Below, piece by piece: positions 33,881 to 42,936 of a stretch of DNA of 49,371 bases. A program made the translations under genes and the position numbers. Below the pieces are notes generated by a model. The model saw only the letters and a program-made list of their open reading frames with translations, ran no database searches and was not told the DNA's origin. How positions within the stretch are numbered: position 1 is the first letter of the stretch; every line of letters starts with the position of its first letter. Origin of the DNA: Oscillatoriales cyanobacterium (GTDB taxonomy: Bacteria; Cyanobacteriota; Cyanobacteriia; Cyanobacteriales; Microcoleaceae); contig REAP01000014.1 in assembly GCA_004294385.1 (NCBI GenBank), forward strand, positions 1 through 49,371, written 5' to 3'.

Positions 33881-34057
33881 TCAACGTCCGCTACCTCTTT
33901 CAGGAGAAAGATTGCCTCTTTGTGGAGTTTGAGCAGATACAATGTATTGAGCGGTGGTAATGTCGAGCAGTTCGACTAGGGATGCAAAGGCTCGATCGAC
34001 AATGCCGCTCAAAGTAAAGGTCAGACTCGGTAAAGTAAATGGTGTGTAAGTTGTCAT
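33881..34057 (-). CDS. patX: PatX: small protein ending in the RGSGR pentapeptide
   Basis: The ATG at 34057 opens 58 codons ending ...TPQRGNLSPERGSGR and a TGA at 33881. RGSGR at the very C-terminus is the PatS/PatX morphogen sequence that binds HetR and blocks it. PatX genes are known upstream of hetR in most filamentous cyanobacteria, exactly as here (same strand, about 1.2 kb upstream). The N-terminus (TPFTLPSLTFTLSGIVDRAF) is only weakly hydrophobic, so export is uncertain; the neighbouring paralog has the better signal peptide. The ORF is too short for usual gene finding. A hairpin with covarying bases sits just before the start codon. Confidence 0.88.
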   Translation of the reverse strand: MTTYTPFTLPSLTFTLSGIVDRAFASLVELLDITTAQYIVSAQTPQRGNLSPERGSGR

Positions 34058-34065
34058 AAGGTAGT

Positions 34066-34097
34066 GTCCGTGTCAGTGTCTATTAACTGATACGGAC
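34066..34097 (-). promoter_or_regulatory. Leader hairpin directly upstream of patX
   Basis: GTCCGT-A-TCAGT pairs with ACTGA-C-ACGGAC (11 pairs, one A-C mismatch), ending eight bases before the start codon. Compared with the paralog's hairpin, paired positions have changed together (T-A to C-G), which supports a real RNA structure. It could control translation starts or mRNA life. Confidence 0.55.
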
Positions 34098-34154
34098 TTT
34101 CCCCGATCGATCAGGATGAATTTCTGTTAAATTTTAGGACTTTTGCAAAAAACC

Positions 34155-35945
34155 TCATCCCTTCAACTCTACTCTGAAGACCAACAGCCAAACCCCGCTA
34201 AAATTTGGTCTGGCCCATACTGTCAGAGGCTTTTCGGTTTCGTAATCAAGTAAAATTTCATCGGTTTCAGGGTTTAAAGTCACGAGTTTCCATGTTCGAG
34301 GGGCGAAGGATAGCGGTTCAGTTAGCGTCAGGGCGTAGTCTTGTTCACCGAGACGATGGAAAATACCAGAAAATTGACTGTGACTATTTGTGGTATTGGT
34401 GCTTTGTTTGTCTACCGACACAGGACAATTACCGCTAGCTGGATATGCTTCAGGTCGATCGCAATAATAGCGTTGTTGCTTCAACCAGTGCGATCGATCC
34501 GGTGTCAAATTAAATAAAGGAATAACTGCCGCACTCGCCTGGGAATCTTCCAGCAAAGCATCCTGCAAAACTCGAACCGACAAGTCCCGTGGTTGACATC
34601 CCCGTTGTGCACACAAAGCTGCCGCCATCCCCGCCGCCTGTCCGATATTCATTACCGTCGGCTGTAAGCGAGTTGCACCGTTGGCGATGTGAGAAACCGA
34701 GATATTTTTTTCGCAGACTAGCAAACCGTCTGTACTCGCAGGAATTAGCGCACCATAAGGAATTGTAAAAGCAGTTCCTGTCCAGCGGCCGCCCCAGCGG
34801 ATGGATTTTGGCTGTAAGGGAATGTCGCCGCTGGGGTAGTGGTGATCATTGGCGTAGTTACCAATGGCTACTGCTTCACAAATTCCCTCGGCGTTGATGG
34901 GCAATTTCGCGACTCGGCCGCCGGTAATGGGTAAGATATCTTGTTCTCGGATTGTGGTGATTCCTTGCAAACGGCGACTTTCTCGGTAGTAGGGATGGAG
35001 GGCGAAGGCAGAATTTTGTGGATTTTTGGTGTGGGAAGTGGGGAAAATGTTTTCTGCTAAACCATAGCCGCGGCCGAGTTGGGTTTGAATGAAATGGGTG
35101 AAACTTTGACTATGCCACAAACTTTCTTGGAGGAATTCTTTTTGAGATGTTTCTGATCCAATTAATCGATCGAGCTTTTCACCATAATCATTACCACGAA
35201 TCGGCCAATTAATCATCAGCAATCCGCCGGGAAGTCGGCCATAATTGAGAAATTGTTCGGGAGTATAGTTGTCCCAAGCACCGATAAAGCGATCGGGATT
35301 GTGTATCGGAGGTACGGGAATTTCTGGGGCTACAGCACCTTCCCCAAAGTCTTGCATAATTGCCACCCAAGTCGGAGCTTGTACTGGATATGTTTGTGTA
35401 AGATCATTAGGTGCGATCGGTGCACTGGGTTCTCCAAATTCTGCTTGAAATTCCCAACCCCAACGGTGAGAAACCTCACCCAAAGCCAATAAATCTCCGA
35501 GTTCCGTGGCATCCAAAGTGATTTGGGCCAAAACTGTAAAATCTGTGAATTGAACGCCTACAATGCGATCGGCTTCCTTAATCACAGCTTGAGGTTTGTA
35601 TCCAGAAATCCAGTGTAGGTTCGGTAAACACTTAACCCAATCCGCAAAAATTGCCGCACCGATGCGGGGATCGTAAGTAAAAAAACTGACCCAGCCCCAA
35701 TCCAAACCTTCCGGCTGTCGCTGCTGAAGTTCCCGGAGAAACTGACCCCACAAACCAGTCTGAAAAGCAGCTAATTCGTTCCCATCGGGGGCCGAAACGC
35801 CAGCCGCAGTTAACATTCCGCCCAACCAGGGAAATTCGCTCACCAAAATAGTTTTCGCACCACAGCGGGCTGCTTGTATGGCGGCTGCGGTGCCACCGGT
35901 GCCGCCACCAACCACTAAGACATCGGCTTTTAAGACAGAAGACAT
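34155..35945 (-). CDS. FAD-dependent oxidoreductase, possibly polysaccharide- or cell-surface-related
   Basis: The start MSSVLKADVLVVGGGTGGTA at 35945 puts the dinucleotide-binding GGGTGG at residues 12-17 as usual; the longer frame adds 29 residues of no value. The 596-residue protein has SEFPWLGGMLTAAGVSAPDG, TLDATELGDLLALGEV, and a C-terminal GLLVCEKNISVSHIANGATR, RLQPTVMNIGQAAGMAAALC block, the pattern of the FAD_oxidored family. FAD is expected to be bound noncovalently; the substrate is unknown. The C-terminal 100 residues look like a small beta domain. It starts about 430 nt from the divergent cysC. Confidence 0.85.
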   Translation of the reverse strand: MSSVLKADVLVVGGGTGGTAAAIQAARCGAKTILVSEFPWLGGMLTAAGVSAPDGNELAAFQTGLWGQFLRELQQRQPEGLDWGWVSFFTYDPRIGAAIFADWVKCLPNLHWISGYKPQAVIKEADRIVGVQFTDFTVLAQITLDATELGDLLALGEVSHRWGWEFQAEFGEPSAPIAPNDLTQTYPVQAPTWVAIMQDFGEGAVAPEIPVPPIHNPDRFIGAWDNYTPEQFLNYGRLPGGLLMINWPIRGNDYGEKLDRLIGSETSQKEFLQESLWHSQSFTHFIQTQLGRGYGLAENIFPTSHTKNPQNSAFALHPYYRESRRLQGITTIREQDILPITGGRVAKLPINAEGICEAVAIGNYANDHHYPSGDIPLQPKSIRWGGRWTGTAFTIPYGALIPASTDGLLVCEKNISVSHIANGATRLQPTVMNIGQAAGMAAALCAQRGCQPRDLSVRVLQDALLEDSQASAAVIPLFNLTPDRSHWLKQQRYYCDRPEAYPASGNCPVSVDKQSTNTTNSHSQFSGIFHRLGEQDYALTLTEPLSFAPRTWKLVTLNPETDEILLDYETEKPLTVWARPNFSGVWLLVFRVELKG

Positions 35946-36375
35946 AAGGATTTTAGATTTTAGATTTGAGAATAGCGAAAGACAAACACTATCAGTGAAA
36001 CCACTTAAAAAAATGAATACCCAGATACCCAAATTCTTGAAAAAGTTGGAGATCTCATAGCGATCGCATCTTACGTTTAATCAGGAACAAGTTATATTGT
36101 TTCGGGTTGCATCAGTATTGTTCAAATATCGAAACAATCAACAGTCAACAGTCAACAGTCACTGATGATGCAACCGGAATTGATATTACTTACCGATTTC
36201 CCCTCTTCCTTCTTCCTCTGTGTCCTCTGCGCCCTCTGCGGTAAAAAAAGAATTAGTCATTGTTTTAGAGTAAGATTACAATTCAAATCAAAAACAATCA
36301 TAAAATAGGGAACCACAACAGTAAAGTCATACGTCACATAAACACCTACTCAACTACTTACAAAACAATTAGAAA
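35946..36375. other. Intergenic region with short repeats
   Basis: This 430-base gap contains AACAGTC heptamers (three or more copies, about 36137-36163) and a CTCTGTGTCCTCTGCGCCCT stretch near 36220 that resembles one at about 30285. It separates two divergent genes and should carry both promoters. No gene or RNA is recognised. Confidence 0.5.
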
Positions 36376-36900
36376 ATGGAAAAAGGTTTTATTTTGTGGT
36401 TCACCGGACTAAGCGGTTCAGGGAAAACAACTATCAGCAAAGCTCTCGAACCAGAGTTGAAAGCCAGAGGCTGTAAAGTTGAAATCTTGGATGGAGATGT
36501 GGTTCGTACCAACTTATCAAAAGGTTTGGGATTTAGCAAAGCAGACCGAGATATTAATATTCTGCGGATTGGATTTGTCGCGAACCTGTTGAGTCGAAAT
36601 GGAGTTGTGGCAATTACCGCTGCGATTAGCCCTTACCAAGCAATTCGTGACGAAGTGAGAGCTATGGAGTCTAACTTTGTGGAGGTATATGTCAAAGCGC
36701 CCTTAGAAGTCTGTGAAGGGCGGGATGTCAAAGGGATGTACGCAAAAGCCAGAAAAGGTCAAATTAAGGGCTTTACAGGAATTGATGATCCCTATGAAGA
36801 ACCGATCAATCCTGAGATTATTTGTTACACAGACCAGGAAAGTCTGCAAGAAAGTGTTACAAAAATTCTCGGTAAATTAGAAGAGTTGGGTTACATTTGA
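36376..36900 (+). CDS. cysC: Adenylyl-sulfate kinase
   Basis: The 174-residue protein has the P-loop [11 protein letters not shown], then [33 protein letters not shown] and a lid region [20 protein letters not shown], all diagnostic. It makes PAPS from APS and ATP in the cytoplasm, for sulfate assimilation or for sulfotransferases. It lies 37 nt before the polysaccharide export gene, so in this place it may feed sulfation of an exported polysaccharide (inference). The full-length domain lacks an attached sulfurylase. Confidence 0.95.
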   Translation: MEKGFILWFTGLSGSGKTTISKALEPELKARGCKVEILDGDVVRTNLSKGLGFSKADRDINILRIGFVANLLSRNGVVAITAAISPYQAIRDEVRAMESNFVEVYVKAPLEVCEGRDVKGMYAKARKGQIKGFTGIDDPYEEPINPEIICYTDQESLQESVTKILGKLEELGYI

Positions 36901-36937
36901 TGGAGGCGGGGTAGGAAGCGGATAGGGGCAAAAGGTA

Positions 36938-38539
36938 ATGGTAGCGAAAAACTATTCAAGACTCAATACTGTGAAGGGTTTAATTGTCCAAGGTTTAACA
37001 GTTTCAGTGCTGGCGGCGGGTTCATCACCGGCGGTGGCCCAGTTTTTGCCTCCTCCTCCTCCTCCTCCTTCTAGTTCTGCGATTCCTGTGCCCGCAGTTC
37101 CGGGGTTTCCGAGTGTTCCTGCAAATGGACCTACAAATGGGGCTACAAATGGGGCTACAAGTGTGCGATCGGAAGTATACACCTTGGGGGCGGGCGATCG
37201 CATTCAAGTTGACATTTTTAACGTTCCAGAATACAGCGGCCCCAACGGTCAACACCAGGTACAAGCTGACGGTTCCCTCAGTTTGCCATTAGTAGGAAGC
37301 GTTTCCGTGTACGGGATGACTTTGGAACAAGCAGCGAATACTGTCAAAGGGCGATATGGACAATACTTGAAACGTCCTTGGATTACTTTGAAATTGTTGG
37401 CCCCGCGTCCTTTACAAATTGCGATCGCAGGCGAAATCAACAGACCAGGAGCCTATACAATATCCTCAGCCGCCGGGCCAGGAGGCACAGCAGAGCAAAT
37501 GGGAACTCAAATGCCCACAATATCCCGCGCTTTGCGACTGGCTGGCGGAATTACGCAATCAGCCGACGTGCGACAAATCAAAATTCGTCGCCCCCAACGT
37601 AACGCCCAGGAACAGATTATTAACGTTGATTTATGGGAATTATTGCAAGCTGGAGATTTGCGGGCTGATATGACTTTGCGCGACGGCGACACTATATTTA
37701 TTCCCACTGTAACTAGCCTGAATCGCCAAGAAGCATCGACTTTAGCAGTAGCCAATATTACCGGACAAAGCACTCAACCAATTAATATTGCTGTAGTGGG
37801 AGAAGTCGCTCGTCCGGGTACTTATACTTTGGCAAAAGAGGCTGCAAATAAGTTACAAGAAAATGAATCGGGTGCAAATTCTGGTTTACTTGGTGCCAGC
37901 GATACTACCAGTGGCGAAACTGTTTTATTGCAAACAGTCACGAGGGCTATTAAAGTAGCTGGCGGCATTACACCAGTAGCTGATATTAAACAAATACAAG
38001 TTCGTCGCCTGACGCGGGCTGGTACGGAACAAATTATTAATGTGAATTTATGGCAACTTTTGCAAACAGGAGATGTATCTCAAGATTTAACTTTGCAACA
38101 GGGAGATACGGTGATTGTTCCCAAAGCCGAAAATATTGACCAAGCTCAAGATGCACAGGTCAATAATTCTACTTTTTCACCGGATACAATTAGTGTGACA
38201 GTTGTCGGAGAAGTAGTCAAGCCCGGAGCAATTGCTCTGTCGCCAAATACTTCTTTAAATCAAGCGCTAGCAGCAGCGGGAGGTTTTAATAAAGCGCGGG
38301 CCGAAATGGATTCGATAGATTTAATGCGAATTAATCCTAATGGTACGGTTTCTAGGCTAGCCATTAAGGTGAATTTTGCGGCAACGGCTAATGATCCAGC
38401 GAATCCTCAACTGCAAAATAATGATGTGATCATGGTTAGGCGATCGGGCCGCGCAGCATTCTCCGATAATGTAGGTGGTACTCTCGCCCCCCTCAATCCT
38501 TTATTGGGAATATTCAGATTGTTTAATATTTTTCGGTAA
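36938..38539 (+). CDS. SLBB-domain polysaccharide export protein (Wza/GumB-like)
   Basis: The 533-residue protein starts MVAKNYSRLNTV and has a signal peptide (to AVAQ), then a Pro-rich linker (FLPPPPPPPSSS) and a PTNGATNGATS repeat. The polysaccharide export domain begins with YTLGAGDRIQVDIFNVPEYSG, followed by SLBB domains at about 155-260 (IAIAGEINRPGAYTI), 280-400 (INIAVVGEVARPGTYTL) and 415-500 (VTVVGEVVKPGAIAL). It forms an outer-membrane or periplasmic channel for exopolysaccharide. Upstream cysC and downstream Wzc-like gene make an export module. Confidence 0.9.
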   Translation: MVAKNYSRLNTVKGLIVQGLTVSVLAAGSSPAVAQFLPPPPPPPSSSAIPVPAVPGFPSVPANGPTNGATNGATSVRSEVYTLGAGDRIQVDIFNVPEYSGPNGQHQVQADGSLSLPLVGSVSVYGMTLEQAANTVKGRYGQYLKRPWITLKLLAPRPLQIAIAGEINRPGAYTISSAAGPGGTAEQMGTQMPTISRALRLAGGITQSADVRQIKIRRPQRNAQEQIINVDLWELLQAGDLRADMTLRDGDTIFIPTVTSLNRQEASTLAVANITGQSTQPINIAVVGEVARPGTYTLAKEAANKLQENESGANSGLLGASDTTSGETVLLQTVTRAIKVAGGITPVADIKQIQVRRLTRAGTEQIINVNLWQLLQTGDVSQDLTLQQGDTVIVPKAENIDQAQDAQVNNSTFSPDTISVTVVGEVVKPGAIALSPNTSLNQALAAAGGFNKARAEMDSIDLMRINPNGTVSRLAIKVNFAATANDPANPQLQNNDVIMVRRSGRAAFSDNVGGTLAPLNPLLGIFRLFNIFR

Positions 38540-38545
38540 ATCAAT

Positions 38546-38800
38546 CGTTCCCTGAGCGTAGTCGAAGGGTCTTCTTCCCGATTAAACTACCGTTCCCTGA
38601 GCGTAGTCGAAGGGTCTTCTTCCCGATTAAACTACCGTTCCCTGAGCGTAGTCGAAGGGTCTTCTTCCCAATTAAACTACCGTTCCCTGAGCGTAGTCGA
38701 AGGGTCTTCTTCCCAATTAAACTACCGTTCCCTGAGCGTAGTCGAAGGGTCTTCTTCCCAATTAAACTCTCGTTCCCTGAGCGTAGTCGAAGGGCTCAGG
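38546..38800. repeat. 45-bp tandem array, five full units and a partial sixth
   Basis: Units begin at 38546, 38591, 38636, 38681, 38726 and 38771, each CGTTCCCTGAGCGTAGTCGA followed by AGGGTCTTCTTCC and a short A/T spacer; only a few bases differ (CCGATT/CCAATT). The core is the same as the inverted repeat at 9967-10022. The array is in the 382-nt gap between the two export genes and has no coding potential. Confidence 0.9.
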
Positions 38801-38921
38801 ATCAACTCCATCGAAGGGTTCAAGATGAACTCCATCTAACTATCCGTTACATCCGTTACAGAATCCGTTGCCGAACTTTCTTCTACTTACAAACCTTTAA
38901 ACCAATAAGTTGTAAAATCAA

Positions 38922-41249
38922 ATGAAACCAGGGAAAAACTCTCAAATATCAGTCTTTAAGAACAACAAACAAGCACAAGTCCAGCGACAACCATCTTCCG
39001 TGTTTTATCGAAACGACGATTTCTTAGAACTAGAACAAACAGAGACCAAAAAATTAAGTTTTTGGGAAGTATGCCGTAATCGACCGCTGTTAGTGTTCAG
39101 TGTAGCTGCGGCAGTCACCACCGGGGTTTTTGCTTGGACTTTGACTCAAAAAAGTGAGTACGAAGGACGCTTTCAATTATTAGTTGAGCCTGCAATCACC
39201 CAAAATACCTTAGCAAAAATCTACTCTGGCGAATTGAAACTGCAACCAGCAGCCCCAAGTAAATCAGAAAATCCAGTTTTCGACTACGAATCACAAATCC
39301 AAGTCTTGCAAAGTCCGCAAGTCATGTCGCCAATCATCAAACAACTACGGGCGAAATACCCTGATATTAATTACAACTATCTTTTTAGCCAAAAAGCAGA
39401 TAGTTTACAATTTTCTCCAGAAACCAGACTGTCAATTAATCGATTTAAAAATACCAAAATTATCGAAGTTAAATATCGGGATAATGACCCCAAAAAGATT
39501 CAGTTTGTTTTAGAAAAAGTAGCTTTAGGCTACCGCAACTACAGCGTAAAAGACCCCAGAAATCAAATTAGCGAAAGTCTCGACTTTGTGAAATCGCAAA
39601 TCCCAAACCAGCAAAAGCGCGGACAAGCTATTCAAACAGAAATTCAAAAATTGCGTCAGCAGTACAACTTCATTGACCCGCAAATTCAAACCCAACAATT
39701 AGCACAGCAAATTAGTCAACTTCAAGCCCAAAGATTGGATGCTCAAACCCAACTAAATCAGCAAAGATTGCTCTATGGTAATCTGCAAAATCAGCTAGGA
39801 CTCAATCAGCAACAAGCACTGATGGCATCATCTCTGAGTCAAGCACCTCGCTATCAAGCAATGCTGACTCAATTGCAGCAATTAGAGGGACAAATTGCGA
39901 TTAATTCAGCTACTTATACCGACCAAACTCCGCAGATGCAGTTGTTTCGAGAACAGCGTAAGAATCTGATTCCTCTGTTAAAAAAAGAAGCTGAACAGGT
40001 TTTGGGAACAGATTTAGCTAAGGTGAATTCGCAAGTTCTGACTTTTCAAGATCCGGTACGGATTAAGTTAATCGAGCAATTTATCGGTACTGCTAATTCG
40101 ATTCAGGTTTTGGGAGTACGGAATCAAGTTTTGGAACAAGCTGCTAAGCAGTTGAACAAATACTCTCAAGGCTTCCCGGTGATTTTGCGGCGCTATTCTG
40201 ATTTGCAGCGGGAGGCGGATTTGACTACTAATACGTTGAAGAATTTGCTATCAAAACAGCAAGCTTTGCAGCTTGAGGCTGTGGACAAAAAAGAGGTGGC
40301 TTGGGAGGTGATTGCTAAGCCGGAAATTCCGCGTTATCGCAATGGAGAGTTGATGGCGGTTGCTCCAATTATGCCTTTGAATTTGGCTTTGGGTGGATTA
40401 GTTGGTTTGGTGTTTGGTTCGTTGGTGGCGCAGTTTGCTGAACGGTTTAATAATCATAAGGTGTTCCACACTCCAGAGGAAGTCAAACATTCGATTCGTT
40501 TGCCTTTGTTGGGGGTAATTCCTGCTAGTGATAAAATTTTGAGACTTCCTGCTGCGGAGACAGTTACTGTTGATGTGGGAAGTTCGCAAATGCCGACGGA
40601 TGCTTTTCAGGAGGCTTTTCGATCGCTTAATGCTAATATTCGTTTACTAAACGTTGATAGCCCGATCGCATCTTGTGTCATTACTTCGTGTCAAGTAGCC
40701 GATGGTAAGTCTACTGTAGCAGTAAATCTAGCACGGGCGGCGGCGGCAATGGGCCAGCAGGTGCTGTTGGTGGATGCGGATTTACGACGCCCACAGGTGC
40801 ACGAAATGCTGGGTTTACCGAATTGGCAAGGTTTGCATAATGTGATTGCTGAGGATTTGGATGTGGAAAAGGTGATTTTGCGATCGCCCCGTGATGAAAA
40901 CCTATTTGTGTTAACATCAGGGCCTGTTCCTCCCGATCCCACAAAGGTGCTTTCTTCCCGCAAAATGCAGCATTTAATGGCAGCTTTGTCAAATCATTTT
41001 GATTTAGTTATTTACGATACTGCACCACTTCTGGGTTTAGCTGATGCGAATTTATTGGCTGCTCATACTAATGGGTTGATGCTGGTGGTGGGGCTGAATC
41101 AAACTGAGCGGGAGGCGCTATTGTTGGCTTTGGAAGATTTGAGAATGGCTGATATTCCGCTGTTGGGAATGGTGGCAAATAATGATAAAGGCAGCAGGTA
41201 TTACTATCAGTCTTATGTGCAGAATTACATTGAGGAAAAATCGGTTTGA
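38922..41249 (+). CDS. Wzc-like polysaccharide co-polymerase with tyrosine-kinase domain
   Basis: The 775-residue protein has a Wzz-type domain: membrane helix near residues 56-75 (LLVFSVAAAVTTGVFAW), long periplasmic coiled coil rich in Gln (IQTQQLAQQISQLQAQRL), second helix near 485-505 (LALGGLVGLVFGSLVAQF). The cytoplasmic C-terminal kinase has VADGKSTVAVNLA (Walker A with ADGKS instead of GEGKS), VDADLRRPQVH (Walker A') and VIYDTAPLLGLADA (Walker B), and the end is Tyr-rich (RYYYQSYVQNYIEE). It controls chain length and export of exopolysaccharide with the SLBB protein. Confidence 0.92.
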   Translation: MKPGKNSQISVFKNNKQAQVQRQPSSVFYRNDDFLELEQTETKKLSFWEVCRNRPLLVFSVAAAVTTGVFAWTLTQKSEYEGRFQLLVEPAITQNTLAKIYSGELKLQPAAPSKSENPVFDYESQIQVLQSPQVMSPIIKQLRAKYPDINYNYLFSQKADSLQFSPETRLSINRFKNTKIIEVKYRDNDPKKIQFVLEKVALGYRNYSVKDPRNQISESLDFVKSQIPNQQKRGQAIQTEIQKLRQQYNFIDPQIQTQQLAQQISQLQAQRLDAQTQLNQQRLLYGNLQNQLGLNQQQALMASSLSQAPRYQAMLTQLQQLEGQIAINSATYTDQTPQMQLFREQRKNLIPLLKKEAEQVLGTDLAKVNSQVLTFQDPVRIKLIEQFIGTANSIQVLGVRNQVLEQAAKQLNKYSQGFPVILRRYSDLQREADLTTNTLKNLLSKQQALQLEAVDKKEVAWEVIAKPEIPRYRNGELMAVAPIMPLNLALGGLVGLVFGSLVAQFAERFNNHKVFHTPEEVKHSIRLPLLGVIPASDKILRLPAAETVTVDVGSSQMPTDAFQEAFRSLNANIRLLNVDSPIASCVITSCQVADGKSTVAVNLARAAAAMGQQVLLVDADLRRPQVHEMLGLPNWQGLHNVIAEDLDVEKVILRSPRDENLFVLTSGPVPPDPTKVLSSRKMQHLMAALSNHFDLVIYDTAPLLGLADANLLAAHTNGLMLVVGLNQTEREALLLALEDLRMADIPLLGMVANNDKGSRYYYQSYVQNYIEEKSV

Positions 41250-41279
41250 GGCAGGTTAGGACTGATGCACTCCAACCAA

Positions 41280-41346
41280 AGAAACCGGGTTTTTTACAGA
41301 ATCTGGGGACTCGAACCAAGAATTATCGTAAAAAAAACCGGTTTCT
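41280..41346. repeat. Copy 4 of the AGAAACCGGGTTTTT inverted-repeat element
   Basis: AGAAACCGGGTTTTTT and a slightly changed right arm (AAAAACCGGTTTCT, one C missing) surround 36 bases. Outer flanks GACTGATGCA and TGCGTTAGTC are imperfect inverted repeats, giving a full element of about 105 bp (41261-41364). Confidence 0.75.
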
Positions 41347-41415
41347 CGGCCCCATGCGTTAGTCTTGAGATTCATAAGAAAGCAGTTCTGTGTTTTTTTG
41401 AAAGGAGATAAAACA

Positions 41416-42783
41416 ATGGCTATTGCTACTATTAACCCGACAACGGGAGAAACGCTGAAAACTTTTGAGCCGTTGACAGACGCGGAAATAGAAACCAAGC
41501 TGGAGTTAGCACAGCAAGCTTTTAATAAATACCGTCGCTTGCCTTTTGAGCAGCGAGCTCTGTGGATGCAGAAGGCTGCGGATATCCTGGAGCGCGATCG
41601 CGAAATCTATGCTAAAATCATGACCCTAGAAATGGGGAAAACTCTCAAATCGGCGATCGCAGAAATCGAAAAATGCGCCCTAGTTTGCCGCTACTACGCC
41701 AAAAATGCTGCTCAATTTATGGCAGACGCACCAGTCACCACCGACGCTAGCAACAGCTTTGTCCGTTACCAACCGTTGGGCGCTATTTTAGCCGTTATGC
41801 CGTGGAATTTCCCATTTTGGCAAGTTTTCCGGTTTGCTGCACCGACACTGATGGCGGGCAATGTCGGCTTGCTCAAACACGCTTCCAACGTGCCACAGTG
41901 CGCTTTGAAAATAGAGGCAATTTTCACAGAAGCTGGCTTTCCCGAAGGCGTTTTTCAAACATTGTTAGTGGGAGCCGACAAAGTAGCTAAGATAGTTACG
42001 GACGATCGCATAAAAGCAGCAACTCTCACCGGTAGCGAATCAGCAGGTGAAAGTTTAGCAGCCAATGCGGGCAAAAGTTTGAAAAAAGTTGTACTGGAAT
42101 TGGGAGGAAGCGACCCATATATTGTGATGTCTAGCGCCGATTTACCACTAGCTTTATCAACTGCTGTGATATCACGAATGCTCAATAGCGGCCAAACTTG
42201 CGTATCTGCTAAACGCTTTATTTTAGCAGAAGAAATCGCCGATGAATTCATCACAGGATTTGTCGAAAAATTCGAGCAATTAAAACTAGGCGATCCGATG
42301 TTGCCAGAAACCGATATCGGCCCTTTAGCTACTCCCGCCATCCTCAAAGAATTGGACAATCAAGTGCAAGCCTGCATCCAATCGGGAGCAAAACTGCTGA
42401 CAGGTGGCCGCCCTTTGTCAGAGAATGCCGGCAATTTCTACTTGCCAACTATTCTGACAGATATTCCCCTGGATGCCGCCGCTCGTCAACAAGAGTTTTT
42501 CGGCCCCGTAGCCTTAGTATTTCGCGTTGCAGGCATCGATGAGGCGATCGAACTGGCCAACAGTACATCCTTTGGTTTAGCGGCGACTGCTTGGACTAAT
42601 GTAAGCTCAGAGTGCGATCGGTTTATTTCCGAACTAGAAGCCGGCGCAGTATTTATCAACAGTTTAGTCAAATCAGACCCCAGATTGCCCTTCGGCGGTA
42701 TCAAACGCTCCGGTTACGGCCGCGAATTGAGCATCCAAGGAATCCACGAATTTGTTAACATTAAAACTGTTTGGGTAAAATAA
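41416..42783 (+). CDS. gabD: NAD(P)-dependent succinate-semialdehyde dehydrogenase
   Basis: AAAGGAGATAAAACA precedes MAIATINPTTGETLKTFEPL. The 455-residue aldehyde dehydrogenase has PWNFPFWQVFRFAAP, LKHASNVPQCA, the catalytic Glu in VLELGGSDPYIV, the catalytic Cys in NSGQTCVSAKRF, and KRSGYGRELS at the C-terminus. It oxidises succinic semialdehyde to succinate. The next gene (2-oxoglutarate decarboxylase) makes that aldehyde; together they replace 2-oxoglutarate dehydrogenase in the cyanobacterial TCA cycle, as described for Synechococcus sp. PCC 7002, where the genes are also adjacent. The specificity call rests largely on that neighbour. Confidence 0.9.
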   Translation: MAIATINPTTGETLKTFEPLTDAEIETKLELAQQAFNKYRRLPFEQRALWMQKAADILERDREIYAKIMTLEMGKTLKSAIAEIEKCALVCRYYAKNAAQFMADAPVTTDASNSFVRYQPLGAILAVMPWNFPFWQVFRFAAPTLMAGNVGLLKHASNVPQCALKIEAIFTEAGFPEGVFQTLLVGADKVAKIVTDDRIKAATLTGSESAGESLAANAGKSLKKVVLELGGSDPYIVMSSADLPLALSTAVISRMLNSGQTCVSAKRFILAEEIADEFITGFVEKFEQLKLGDPMLPETDIGPLATPAILKELDNQVQACIQSGAKLLTGGRPLSENAGNFYLPTILTDIPLDAAARQQEFFGPVALVFRVAGIDEAIELANSTSFGLAATAWTNVSSECDRFISELEAGAVFINSLVKSDPRLPFGGIKRSGYGRELSIQGIHEFVNIKTVWVK

Positions 42784-42827
42784 GTCAAACTTTATCAACT
42801 CCTAGCAAAAATCTTCATTGATTGTGG

Positions 42828-42846
42828 CACGGGCATCCTGCCCGTG
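42828..42846. repeat. Dispersed palindrome CACGGGCA-TCC-TGCCCGTG
   Basis: Perfect 8-bp arms around a 3-base loop lie in the 153-nt gap between gabD and the 2-oxoglutarate decarboxylase gene. It is a variant of the copy at 7584; both follow TTGTGG or ATTGTGG. It may fold in the shared transcript. Confidence 0.65.
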
Positions 42847-42936
42847 AATCATCTGCGGTTGAAAATTCCAATCTAGTATTTTTGCGAGAAGTTGACAAAG
42901 AGAACAGATTCCGATTTACAGAGGAGAAGAACGGAA

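Noticed and set aside
38546..38800. CRISPR array
   Set aside because: The 45-bp units are identical along their whole length, so there are no unique spacers, and no cas genes are nearby.
41068..41319. Minus-strand ORFs over the Wzc kinase end
   Set aside because: They are opposite-strand shadows of a well-supported gene.
41300..41325. tRNA-like GACTCGAACC sequence
   Set aside because: It is in the spacer of an inverted-repeat element and no cloverleaf can be drawn around it.
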